From contig SXSS01000105.1 of NCBI GenBank assembly GCA_005792145.1, positions 1 to 49,573 on the forward strand: 49,573 nucleotides of DNA, written 5' to 3'. Positions 8,249 to 16,629 of this stretch are shown here, one piece after another; within the stretch, counting starts at the first letter, position 1, and each line of letters opens with the position of its first letter. The DNA is from Planctomycetia bacterium. GTDB lineage: Bacteria; Planctomycetota; Phycisphaerae; Phycisphaerales; SM1A02. The translations under genes and the position numbers were made by a program. The notes beneath the pieces were generated by a model. It did not search any database. It was given only the letters and a program-made list of their open reading frames with translations, and was not told the origin of the DNA.

Positions 8249-9709
8249 ATGATTCCATCTCTCATACTGGTCACAGCAATGATGCACACGATGAACACTC
8301 AATCAACACCATCGTCGATTCCCATTCCTGCCGTCGCAACAATCGCGGGTGCGCCCGCGCCGTTTGGCCCTATTCCAAGTGCGAGACAGATGCGTTGGCA
8401 TGCAATGGAGACTTGTATGTTCATTCACTTCGGAGTGAACACATTCACTGGCGTTGAGTGGGGCGGTGGAAAAGAAAATCCAACGCTCTTCAATCCAACA
8501 AAGCTGGATTGTCTGCAGTGGGCGCGTGCCGCGAAAAGTGCTGGGCTTCGTGGAATCATTATCACAGCCAAGCATCACGATGGATTTTGTCTTTGGCCAT
8601 CTACGGTCACCGAACATTCGGTCAAGTCCAGCCCGTGGCGCGATGGCAAGGGCGATGTGCTTCGAGAACTCTCCGCCGCTTGTCGCGCGGAGGGGTTGGC
8701 CTTTGGAGTGTATTTATCTCCGTGGGATCGCAATAATCCAAAGTATGGATCGGGCGAGGCATACAACGAATATTTCGCGTCGCAGTTGAAAGATGTGCTT
8801 TCAAATTATGGTGAAGTTTTTGAGGTATGGTTTGATGGCGCATGTGGCGAAGGACCGGATGGACGCAAGCAGATTTATGATTTCCCAAAGTTCATCGATG
8901 TTGTGCGGACCTGCCAGCCTGGCGCGTGCATCTTCAGCGATGGCGGCCCTGATGTTCGGTGGGTTGGAAATGAGAGTGGATTTGGCAGTGAAGCGAATTG
9001 GAGCAGGATGAATGCGAAAGAATTTTTCCCAGGTATTACTGGAAGAAACGACGATCTTGCGCGTGGTCAACGCGATGGCACGGATTGGTTGCCCGCCGAA
9101 GTTGATGTGAGCATTCGTCCTGGATGGTTTTGGCGAGCAGCGGAGGATGATCGCGTCAAGAGTCCACAGACGCTGGAGAAAATTTGGTTTGAGAGCGTGG
9201 GCCGCGGATGCAATCTGCTGTTGAATATTCCTGTGGATTCACGCGGATTGGTTGCGCCGCAAGAACTCGCTTCGCTGAAGGAGTGGGGTGATCTTCAACA
9301 CGCAATGTTTGCTCATGATCTCGCGCCGAAAGCGCAAGTCACGGCAACTTCAACGCGCCTTGCGCCGACCACGGCAGCGTTTACCGCAACAAATGTGACC
9401 GACGGAAATCCCGCCACGTACTGGGCGACTGATGATGCGGTCACGAGCGGGACTTTGGAATTTCATTTCGAAAGTCCGATCAGTCCCCGTGTCATTCGCA
9501 TCGAAGAAGCCATCCAACTTGGCCAGCGTGTCGATGCGTTTCATATTGAGTTGCGTGGCACCGATGGTGTCTGGCGCAAGGCTGTCGAGGGAACAACGAT
9601 TGGAGTTCGGCGAATTCTGAGACTGGAAGGCGAAGGCGTGAAAGATGTGCGTGTGGTCATCGATCAATCGCGCGCTTGTCCGTGTATCAGCCGAGTGTCT
9701 ATTTATTGA
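8249..9709 (+). CDS. Alpha-L-fucosidase (GH29) with C-terminal discoidin-like domain
   Basis: 486 residues. Hydrolyses terminal alpha-L-fucose from glycans. An N-terminal hydrophobic stretch suggests export. The catalytic TIM-barrel (about residues 45-350) carries FIHFGVNTFTGVEWG, IIITAKHHDGFCLWPS, FGVYLSPWDRN and VFEVWFDGACG, the last containing the Asp expected to be the GH29 nucleophile. A C-terminal beta domain (about 355-486) resembles an F5/8-type carbohydrate-binding module, with NVTDGNPATYWATDD. The combination and size fit GH29 subfamily B, usually specific for branched alpha-1,3/1,4-fucosides. It ends the transporter run, consistent with releasing fucose outside or in the periplasm followed by uptake. 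Marine fucoidans or algal glycans are possible sources (inference). Confidence 0.9.
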   Translation: MIPSLILVTAMMHTMNTQSTPSSIPIPAVATIAGAPAPFGPIPSARQMRWHAMETCMFIHFGVNTFTGVEWGGGKENPTLFNPTKLDCLQWARAAKSAGLRGIIITAKHHDGFCLWPSTVTEHSVKSSPWRDGKGDVLRELSAACRAEGLAFGVYLSPWDRNNPKYGSGEAYNEYFASQLKDVLSNYGEVFEVWFDGACGEGPDGRKQIYDFPKFIDVVRTCQPGACIFSDGGPDVRWVGNESGFGSEANWSRMNAKEFFPGITGRNDDLARGQRDGTDWLPAEVDVSIRPGWFWRAAEDDRVKSPQTLEKIWFESVGRGCNLLLNIPVDSRGLVAPQELASLKEWGDLQHAMFAHDLAPKAQVTATSTRLAPTTAAFTATNVTDGNPATYWATDDAVTSGTLEFHFESPISPRVIRIEEAIQLGQRVDAFHIELRGTDGVWRKAVEGTTIGVRRILRLEGEGVKDVRVVIDQSRACPCISRVSIY

Positions 9710-9782
9710 AGCCTGAAATACAGTGGTGTGCAGTGGTCGGAAACAGCCACGCAATGGCATAAGAGGTCAGCCGTGAAAAATC

Positions 9783-9880
9783 CTCTCGGGGCTCGTACAG
9801 TCCTCGGCGACCGACACGATCTGGTTTACTAAAATTTTTCCGCAAGCGCTGTCGGCCGCCTGCGAAACTCGCCCGAGAGA
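9783..9880. ncRNA. Candidate structured RNA in convergent intergenic region
   Basis: Between the fucosidase and RND genes lies a composite inverted repeat. The outer stem CTCTCGGG (9783-9790) pairs perfectly with CCCGAGAG. An inner 11-position stem (GGCGACCGACA against TGTCGGCCGCC) has one mismatch and encloses an A/T-rich loop of about 30 nt. A further 6-bp hairpin (TTCCCA/TGGGAA, about 9883-9899) and a GATCCG/CGGATC pair lie next to it. On the minus strand the outer stem is followed by GATTTTT, which could end a transcript from the RND side. I do not recognise it as 6S, SRP, RNase P or tmRNA. It could be a small RNA, a large bidirectional terminator or a degenerate element. Confidence 0.35.
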
Positions 9881-9992
9881 ACTTCCCAACGGCTGGGAAC
9901 GCGAATTCCAGCACCACAGATCCGAAAAACCTCTAATCCGCTCCAGAATCCGCGGATCGAAATTTTCCACTGTTGCTATGCGATCCTTCGCT

Positions 9993-12900
9993 CTAGTGCG
10001 ATGCAGCAGGAGGCGTGGGTGGAGGATCGCCCGCAGCGGCCGCTTCATGCGCTGCGCTTGCAGCAATTGGCGTTGGTCGCTTGGGTCTAAAGCGTGCGGT
10101 CACGGAGAGAATCATCACGAAGAAGACAGGCACAACAAGCTGATCCATCGTCGCCGACCCAATCATTCCACCAAGCACCGTGGTTCCGATTGATTGGCGA
10201 CTATTCGCTCCTGCGCCTGTCGCAATTGTCAGCGGCAACACGCCAAGCATGAATGCAATTGCTGTCATCATGATCGGTCGCAGACGTTGGTGAGATGCGT
10301 TGACAGCGGCATCAATAATGCTCTCGCCAGCGTCGTATCGCATCTTGGCAAATTCCACAATCAAAATCGCGTTTTTTGCTGCGAGTCCGACAAGCATCAC
10401 GAGACCAATCTGCGCATAGACATCGAGTGCCTTGCCTCGGATGTGCATCAAAATCAGCGCGCCAAGAATTGCGAATGTGACTGCCAGAAGAACATTGAGC
10501 GGAAGAACCCAGCTTTCATAAAGCGCCGCAAGCAACAAGAAGACCGCGCATATCGCCATCGCAAAGATGAATGGTGCATATGCGCCAGACTCGATCTGCT
10601 GATAGGTGGTTCCTGTCCATTCATAGGTGACCCCATCTGGAAGCGATGCTGCTGCGACTTCTTCGAGGGCTTTGATCGAATCTCCAGATCCATAACCGAC
10701 ACCGGTTGATCCGTTGAGTTGGATCGTGTTGTACATGTTGTATCGGGTCGCATTATCGGTTCCGACTTCGAATGAAAAGTCCGTGAATGCAGAAACTGGA
10801 ACCATTCCGCCATCTTTGTTGCGAACATATAGTCGAAAAACATCCGCGAGTTTCATGCGACTTTCCGCATCCGCTTGAATCATGACGTTGTAAACCTGAT
10901 CGAACTGGTTGTAATTATTTATAAATGATTGGCCGATTGTTTGTCCGATTGTTTGGAAAACTATTCCCATGTCCAGACCTAGGCTGAAAACTTTTGTTCG
11001 GTCAATTGAAAGTTTTATGATTGGAACTTCCGCTTGGAATGGAGTCGTCACTCCAGCAATCTCTGGGCGCTTCTCAAGTTCCGCGATCAAGTTGTTTGCC
11101 GCGGCAGAGAGCGCTGGATATCCGATGCCGTTGATATCTTCCAGTTGAAGCTGCCAACCGGCGACTGTTCCAAGTCCAGGAATTGGTGGAGGTGGGAATG
11201 GAAAGGCCGCGCCTTGCGGGATGGAGACTAATTTTGGGAATGCTCGGGTGATGATTGCTCGGGCATTTTCTGTGAACGCATTTCGCTCGTCCCACGGCTT
11301 GAGAACCACAATGATGAAACCTGCGTTTGTTGTCGCAACGCCAGTGAGGAAATTAAAGCCGTTGATCTGAATCACATCGACGACGGATGAATCTTCCTTG
11401 ACGATCTTCAAGACCTGCGCGCTTACTTCTTCGGTGCGTTCGAGGCTCGCGCCAGAAGGAAGTTGAACGCCGACGAAGAAATATCCTTGATCTTCGTTTG
11501 GAATGAAAGCAGTTGGTGTTCGCTCGAGCAAGTAGACAACTCCGAATGCACCCAGAACGAAAGTCAACGCAATGATCCACCAATGATGCGCAAGCAAACG
11601 AACGAAACGGGAGTAATGCCCAGTGCAATATTCGAATCCTTCGTTGAAGATCACGAATGGTTTGAAGGTTGTCTTGTGCGGCTTTTGCAAAAAGAGTGCG
11701 CTCAGAGCAGGGGAGAGAGTGAGCGAATTGACCATACTCAGTCCAATACTGAACGCGATAGTCAAAGCGAATTGGTTGTAAAGCTGCCCAGTGATTCCGG
11801 GCATGAGTGATGCTGGAATGAAGACTGCAAGCAACACCGAACTTGTGGCGACAATCGGTCCTGCAACTTCTTTCATTGCTCTTTCTGCGGCGATCGTTCC
11901 GTTCTCCGCGCCCATTTCGAGTTGCCGATAGACATTTTCGACCACGATGATTGAATCATCGACCACCAGACCAATCGCAAGGACGAGGCCAAGCAACGTG
12001 AGCGTGTTGATCGTGAATCCTGCCGCAAGCATGATCGCAAAGGTTCCAATGATGGAGACTGGAATTGCAATCATCGGGATCAGGGTCGCGCGCCAGCTTT
12101 GTAAGAAGATAAAAATGACCGCAAGAACCAAAAGCCCTGCCTCAACAAGCGTGGAAATCAAATCTTGGATCGACGCGGATACGAATGCGGTGCTGTCATA
12201 GGTGACTTGCCACTTGATCCCCGGTGGGAAGAGTGGCTGAAGTCGATTCATTTGTTTCTTGACTGCTTCGACGACGGAATATGCATTCGCGGATGGCAGT
12301 TGATAGATGCCGATTGTTCCAGTGCTCTTGCCATTGAGCGAAGATGTGGTGTCGTATTGAAAGGCACCAAGTTCTGTTCGACCGATATCGGAAATGCGAA
12401 CGACTGCGCCGTTGTCGCCAGTTCGCACCACGATTGCGGCGAATTCTTCAGCGCTCATCAAGCGCCCCTTTGTGGTGAGAGTCAAATCAAATGACGGCGA
12501 GTTGACGGTTGGCGTCGAGCCGATACTTCCAAGCGATGCTTGTTGATTTTGATCCTGAATTGCCTTGACGACATCGGGTGGAGTGAGTCCCATTGCAGCC
12601 ATGCGTTGTGGGTCGAGCCAAATACGCATGGAATATTGCAGAAGACCAAAGATATTGATCGTGCCAACGCCGTCGACACGCGACAGAACTGGTTCGACAA
12701 CGATGTTTGCGTAGTTCGAAAGAAACTTGCTGTCATATGCACCGTTGGTCGATTCAAGCGAGACAACGAGTGTCAAGTTGGAAGATTGTTTGGTGATCGT
12801 GACGCCAAGTTGTTGCACTTGCTGGGGAAGTTGAGCCGTCGCAGTCTGCACTCTGTTGAGCACATCGACTGCGCCAATATCCAGGTCATATCCCACCTCG

Positions 12901-13181
12901 AATGTGACGGTGATATTGCTCTGACCGTTGTTGGTGCTGTTGGATGCCATATAGATCATCCCTTCCGCACCATTGATTTGTTGTTCGAGCGGCATCGTCA
13001 CCGAGTTTGCAACGGTCAGCGCATCTGCGCCGTTGTATGTCGCGGAAACTTGCACCGTCGGTGGCACGACATTGGGGAACTGCGAGATCGGCAACACCAC
13101 CATGGCGATCGTTCCCGCCATCGTAGTAATGATCGCGATGACGCTTGCAAAGATCGGACGGTGGATGAAGAATCGGACCAT
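9993..13181 (-). CDS. RND multidrug efflux transporter, AcrB/HAE1 type
   Basis: 1062 residues, the normal length for a hydrophobe/amphiphile efflux RND pump. The N-terminus MVRFFIHRPIFASVIAIITT is the usual first transmembrane helix. The proton-relay pair is present in GLVLAIGLVVDDSIIVVENV (two Asp in TM4), and the matching Lys in VGLAAKNAILIVEFA (TM10). The periplasmic porter region contains ANSVTMPLEQQINGAEGMIY and the docking/hairpin features expected for a trimeric pump. The C-terminus is short and Pro/Ala-rich. It lies 27 bp after the adaptor gene, completing an outer-membrane-factor - adaptor - pump operon. Substrates cannot be predicted; no local regulator gene is adjacent. Confidence 0.96.
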   Translation of the reverse strand: MVRFFIHRPIFASVIAIITTMAGTIAMVVLPISQFPNVVPPTVQVSATYNGADALTVANSVTMPLEQQINGAEGMIYMASNSTNNGQSNITVTFEVGYDLDIGAVDVLNRVQTATAQLPQQVQQLGVTITKQSSNLTLVVSLESTNGAYDSKFLSNYANIVVEPVLSRVDGVGTINIFGLLQYSMRIWLDPQRMAAMGLTPPDVVKAIQDQNQQASLGSIGSTPTVNSPSFDLTLTTKGRLMSAEEFAAIVVRTGDNGAVVRISDIGRTELGAFQYDTTSSLNGKSTGTIGIYQLPSANAYSVVEAVKKQMNRLQPLFPPGIKWQVTYDSTAFVSASIQDLISTLVEAGLLVLAVIFIFLQSWRATLIPMIAIPVSIIGTFAIMLAAGFTINTLTLLGLVLAIGLVVDDSIIVVENVYRQLEMGAENGTIAAERAMKEVAGPIVATSSVLLAVFIPASLMPGITGQLYNQFALTIAFSIGLSMVNSLTLSPALSALFLQKPHKTTFKPFVIFNEGFEYCTGHYSRFVRLLAHHWWIIALTFVLGAFGVVYLLERTPTAFIPNEDQGYFFVGVQLPSGASLERTEEVSAQVLKIVKEDSSVVDVIQINGFNFLTGVATTNAGFIIVVLKPWDERNAFTENARAIITRAFPKLVSIPQGAAFPFPPPPIPGLGTVAGWQLQLEDINGIGYPALSAAANNLIAELEKRPEIAGVTTPFQAEVPIIKLSIDRTKVFSLGLDMGIVFQTIGQTIGQSFINNYNQFDQVYNVMIQADAESRMKLADVFRLYVRNKDGGMVPVSAFTDFSFEVGTDNATRYNMYNTIQLNGSTGVGYGSGDSIKALEEVAAASLPDGVTYEWTGTTYQQIESGAYAPFIFAMAICAVFLLLAALYESWVLPLNVLLAVTFAILGALILMHIRGKALDVYAQIGLVMLVGLAAKNAILIVEFAKMRYDAGESIIDAAVNASHQRLRPIMMTAIAFMLGVLPLTIATGAGANSRQSIGTTVLGGMIGSATMDQLVVPVFFVMILSVTARFRPKRPTPIAASAAHEAAAAGDPPPTPPAASH

Positions 13182-13208
13182 AGGTGAATATCGTGGAGTG
13201 AGATCGAG

Positions 13209-14405
13209 CTATTTTTTTTGTGGGGCAGAAGCAGGTGCTGGTGCGATTGTTGTCGCAGGCGTTGTCGCAGGCGTTGCCGCAGGCGTTGTCGCAGGCGTTG
13301 CAGGCGATGCGGTAGTGTCATTGATCTTCGTTCCCAGTTTTAATCGTTGGATTCCTTCCACCACGATTCGGTCACCAACTTGAGGACCACTAATAAGTCC
13401 CAGCATGTTGCCAACCTTTTTCAAGACTTTGATCTGCACACTTTCGACAGTATCGTCGGCTTTGACTCGCCAGACAAATAAATCCGCTTCGCGAGCGAAG
13501 ACCGCTTGTTCAGGGACGACGAGTGTGTTTGGTTGTTCTCCAAGAGCGACTTCAACAGCGGCATAAACTCCTGGGCGGAAAATCAGATTTGGATTGTTGA
13601 ATTCAACACGCAACATCAGTGTTGAAGTCGAAGTCGAAACTTGATTGTCCGCGAAGACTATTTTTCCAGTTGTTGAAATGGAATCCGCTCCGTCGAAAGT
13701 GACCGTGGCTTGCAGAGTTCCCTTCGCCATAAGAGCTGCATACTTTGGCCACTCAGTTGCGGATGGGCTGAACTGCGCCCAGAGAGGATCAATCTGCACC
13801 AATGAATTCAGGTTTGTGGTGTTTGGATTTCCAACCACTGCACCTTCGAAAAAATTACTTGCCCCAAGGAGCCCGACGAATGGACTGGACATTGTGCAAT
13901 AAGAAAGATTGATCTTCGCAGTCAGCACATTCGCCTGTGCGGTCAAGACCTGCCCTTCTGAAACTTCGAAGTTTGCGACAAGTTTGTCAAAGTCCTGCTG
14001 ACTGATGGCGCTACTTGCCACAAGGGGCGCATTGCGGTCCATTTCCTTCTTCGCATAATCGCGCTGGGCGATTGCTTGAACAAGCGACCCTTCAGATGAA
14101 GCGAGGGTTGCCTCGAATGGCTTTGGGTCGATGCGATAAATTACTTGGCCAGGCTTCGTTGCCGAACCATCAGCGACTTCTTGCTTCAGCAGGAACCCTT
14201 CGACTCTCGCATCGATTTCAATTGAACGGGGAGATGCGACAATTCCGGGATAGGACTGTTTCAGCGGAATCGTTTCGGTACGAACCACAGCGGTGGTCAC
14301 AGGAACAACCGAAGGTCGCACAAGTGCTGCCGGTGGTTTTCCGCATGACAAAGGAAGCGTCGATGCGATCAAGAGTAAAGCGATAGATATTCGAATAGAT
14401 GTCAT
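13209..14405 (-). CDS. RND periplasmic adaptor (membrane fusion protein)
   Basis: 398 residues. Links the inner-membrane RND pump to the outer-membrane channel. Residues 1-22 form a lipoprotein signal (LLIASTLPLSC, Cys22 lipidated). Then come a barrel-sandwich/lipoyl half (VVRTETIPLKQSYPGIVASP, IDARVEGFLLKQEVADGSAT), a coiled-coil hairpin (about 105-165, with RDYAKKEMDRNAPL and AISQQDFDKL), the second lipoyl half and a beta-barrel (VRVEFNNPN-like LMLRVEFNNPNLIFRPGVYA). The last ~30 residues are a Pro/Ala/Thr tail encoded by 12-bp tandem repeats, unusual for AcrA-like proteins. The start overlaps the stop of the outer-membrane factor (ATGA). Confidence 0.93.
   Translation of the reverse strand: MTSIRISIALLLIASTLPLSCGKPPAALVRPSVVPVTTAVVRTETIPLKQSYPGIVASPRSIEIDARVEGFLLKQEVADGSATKPGQVIYRIDPKPFEATLASSEGSLVQAIAQRDYAKKEMDRNAPLVASSAISQQDFDKLVANFEVSEGQVLTAQANVLTAKINLSYCTMSSPFVGLLGASNFFEGAVVGNPNTTNLNSLVQIDPLWAQFSPSATEWPKYAALMAKGTLQATVTFDGADSISTTGKIVFADNQVSTSTSTLMLRVEFNNPNLIFRPGVYAAVEVALGEQPNTLVVPEQAVFAREADLFVWRVKADDTVESVQIKVLKKVGNMLGLISGPQVGDRIVVEGIQRLKLGTKINDTTASPATPATTPAATPATTPATTIAPAPASAPQKK
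13249..13296 (-). repeat. 12-bp tandem repeat in adaptor gene, x4
   Basis: Four 12-bp units (gttgtcgcaggc, one unit with a single change) followed by a partial fifth copy to about 13305. In the minus-strand frame they encode alternating Ala-Thr-Pro-Ala segments in the C-terminal tail of the efflux adaptor. The tail follows the folded domains, so copy-number change should be tolerated. Confidence 0.85.
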
Positions 14406-15883
14406 GATGGCTCCTTCATTGCCGCGGATCGTTCTGCTGCCCTATTGACTGCGCCATCTTCCCATCCGCCGCCAAGAGCGCGATAGAGGCTGACGATGTT
14501 CTGTGCAACCGATCCCTGGCTGTCGGCGAGTTTTTTCTGGGTATCGAGAAGTTCGTTTTGAACTCTGATCAAAGTATCAAGATTGGTTCGTCCAGCCTTA
14601 TATTGCAGATTTGCAAGGTTGTACGTTTCCAACGCGCTCTTCTCGGCAGTGGCGTATAGCGCCTCGGATCGTTTCGCATGAACGAGCAAGCTGATCGAAG
14701 TTTCAACATCACGCATCGCACCAAGCACCGTATCGCGATAACCAGCAAGAGCGACCTGCGCTTGACCTTTGCTTTGTGCAATCATCGAATTGACATAGCC
14801 ACCTTGAAAAACGAGCCACGAAATCGAGGGGCCGAATCCATAGGATGCATTGCTGCTGTCACCGAGTCCCGAAAACTGGTTCGCGGCAAGATAGAAATTT
14901 CCAGAAAGCGAAAAAATCGGCAAATTGAGCGCTTCTTGCGCGCCAATGTTGGCAACTGCAGCGGCAACCAATCGTTCGCTGCTTCGAACATCGGGTCGAC
15001 GGCGCAGCAATTCCGCCGGAATTCCAATGCCAATTTCTTCATTCATCTGCGGCAGTGGGGCGGGTTGGCCAAGCAACAGTGTCATCGGTCCAGAAGTAGT
15101 TCCGCACAATTGCGCAAGCGAAAAAATCGCGGCATCAAGGTCGCCTTCAATTGTAGGAATGCTCGCGGCGACAACATCGAGATCCGTTTGAGCTTGATTC
15201 ACATCGAGCAGGGTGTTGGTTCCCGCTTTGAACTTGTCTTTCACAAGATCAAGAGTCGTCTTGTAGTTCTTCACTGAACTGCGCAGAATTGATAATTGCA
15301 ACTGCAGAGTTCGCACATTCATATATGTCGTTCCGACTTGCGAACGAATAGAAATGAGAACCCCACGCAAGTCTTCGACACTCGCGTCTAAAGTTGCCTT
15401 CGCTCCTTCGACCATTCTTGCAACACGACCCCACACATCGATTTCCCAACTCGCCATCGCAGCACCGCCGATCCACAAGTCATAAGGGGATGTCTGGACC
15501 CCTTGCGCTGCGAGCAGGGAGATATTGGTTTTGTTGCGCGAATATTGGAGCGCTGTCTCGATCGTCGGCCAGAATTGACTTTCAGAAACACCAAGCACCG
15601 CGAGTGATACCCGGACATTCGCAAGCGACTTTTCGATTGTGGCATTCGATTCCTGCGCTTGAACGATCAGCTGGTCTAGAACAGGATCGTGAAAGCGCTT
15701 CCACCACTCGAGCAGGTTCGGTTCTGCTGTGGTGATTGGTCCTTCAACAGGCGGTGTCCATAAGTCAGCTTGAAGAACTTGCGGTTTTTCATAATTGGGG
15801 CCAACTTTGCACGCAGTCGTCACCAAGGCCGTTGACATCGCCAAAATTGCACCAGTTCGAAAGATATTTTTTCGGTGGCGCAT
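14402..15883 (-). CDS. Outer-membrane efflux lipoprotein, TolC/NodT family
   Basis: 493 residues from the ATG at 15883 (MRHRKNIFRTG); the in-frame start at 15910 adds nine residues with no signal-peptide logic. The signal ends in a lipobox (STALVTTAC) followed by KVGPNYEKP, the classic N-terminus of NodT/OprM-type channels. Two OEP repeats follow, each with long alpha-helices (for example LIVQAQESNATIEKSLANVR and VSESQFWPTIETALQYSR), and IPAELLRRRPDVRSSERLVAAAVANIG marks the second repeat. It forms the trimeric exit duct for the pump encoded at 9993-13181. First gene of the three-gene efflux operon, with four-base overlap to the adaptor. Confidence 0.94.
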   Translation of the reverse strand: MRHRKNIFRTGAILAMSTALVTTACKVGPNYEKPQVLQADLWTPPVEGPITTAEPNLLEWWKRFHDPVLDQLIVQAQESNATIEKSLANVRVSLAVLGVSESQFWPTIETALQYSRNKTNISLLAAQGVQTSPYDLWIGGAAMASWEIDVWGRVARMVEGAKATLDASVEDLRGVLISIRSQVGTTYMNVRTLQLQLSILRSSVKNYKTTLDLVKDKFKAGTNTLLDVNQAQTDLDVVAASIPTIEGDLDAAIFSLAQLCGTTSGPMTLLLGQPAPLPQMNEEIGIGIPAELLRRRPDVRSSERLVAAAVANIGAQEALNLPIFSLSGNFYLAANQFSGLGDSSNASYGFGPSISWLVFQGGYVNSMIAQSKGQAQVALAGYRDTVLGAMRDVETSISLLVHAKRSEALYATAEKSALETYNLANLQYKAGRTNLDTLIRVQNELLDTQKKLADSQGSVAQNIVSLYRALGGGWEDGAVNRAAERSAAMKEPS

Positions 15884-15938
15884 TGGATGTAAAAGAATAC
15901 CGCAATACAAGAAAAACTGTAAGAAGCAGCTGTTTGTA

Positions 15939-16565
15939 TCAGGATGCTTTGCAGGCTTTCACAACAATCGCGATCCATTCGGTGAAACTCTTTTCGAGAC
16001 TTCCCCAGGTGGACATTTTTTCGGTTGAGAATCGGCTGGTGTTATCAACGTCGGCATATTCAAAAAGCGGAGTTCCTGTCGCTCCATCCGCAACTTCGAT
16101 GGCGATTTCACCAAATCCATATCCCAATCCGCCCAGTTGAGTCTGCGGTGCAATATTCAGTGCGGGTGCGTTCGGTTCGGCCTTCACGAGTTGAACCCGA
16201 ACGACCAATGTGTTTGGTCCAGCGCTTTCCGCACGCGTATATTTTTTTGTCATCGCCTCTTCGAGATCAGCCTTGAACTTCATGACCATTTGTGGAAGCT
16301 CTGCAGTTTGTTCAACATTCTTGCCATTCATAACTGCTGGCCCAATCGAAATGGGTGCGACATAGACAGATGTGTATTTCGACCAATCCGTTTTTCGCGC
16401 AACGTATTGCCATGTGTGATCGCTTTGCTTCTTCATCAAATTCGGATTCGATAAGAAACCAATTGGTGGACTTTTGATAGCGTTTTTACTGCAGGCGGTC
16501 AGGCCTGTTATGCCCGCAACAAGCGAAGTGACAGTCAAAAGGGCGACGGATAATTTCTGATTCAT
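15939..16565 (-). CDS. DUF3313-family lipoprotein
   Basis: 208 residues. The signal ends in a lipobox (GITGLTAC), giving a lipidated protein starting CSKNAIKSPP. The mature part matches the DUF3313 pattern: GFLSNPNLMKKQSDHTWQYV, WSKYTSVYVAPISI, a central LVVRVQLVKAEPN and a Gly-rich GLGYGFGEIAIEVADGATG stretch, ending in a helical segment rich in aromatic residues. The family has no proven biochemical role. It precedes the efflux operon on the same strand with a 55-bp gap, so it may be cotranscribed and serve the envelope, but this is inference. Confidence 0.75.
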   Translation of the reverse strand: MNQKLSVALLTVTSLVAGITGLTACSKNAIKSPPIGFLSNPNLMKKQSDHTWQYVARKTDWSKYTSVYVAPISIGPAVMNGKNVEQTAELPQMVMKFKADLEEAMTKKYTRAESAGPNTLVVRVQLVKAEPNAPALNIAPQTQLGGLGYGFGEIAIEVADGATGTPLFEYADVDNTSRFSTEKMSTWGSLEKSFTEWIAIVVKACKAS

Positions 16566-16629
16566 AATGAATATTAGTTTCGCTCAAACTCGCGCTTCGG
16601 TCAAGGCATTGAAAGTCAAGCCTCTCAAA

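Noticed and set aside
9710-9992. 6S, SRP, RNase P or tmRNA gene
   Set aside because: None of the conserved motifs of these RNAs could be found in the hairpin region on either strand.
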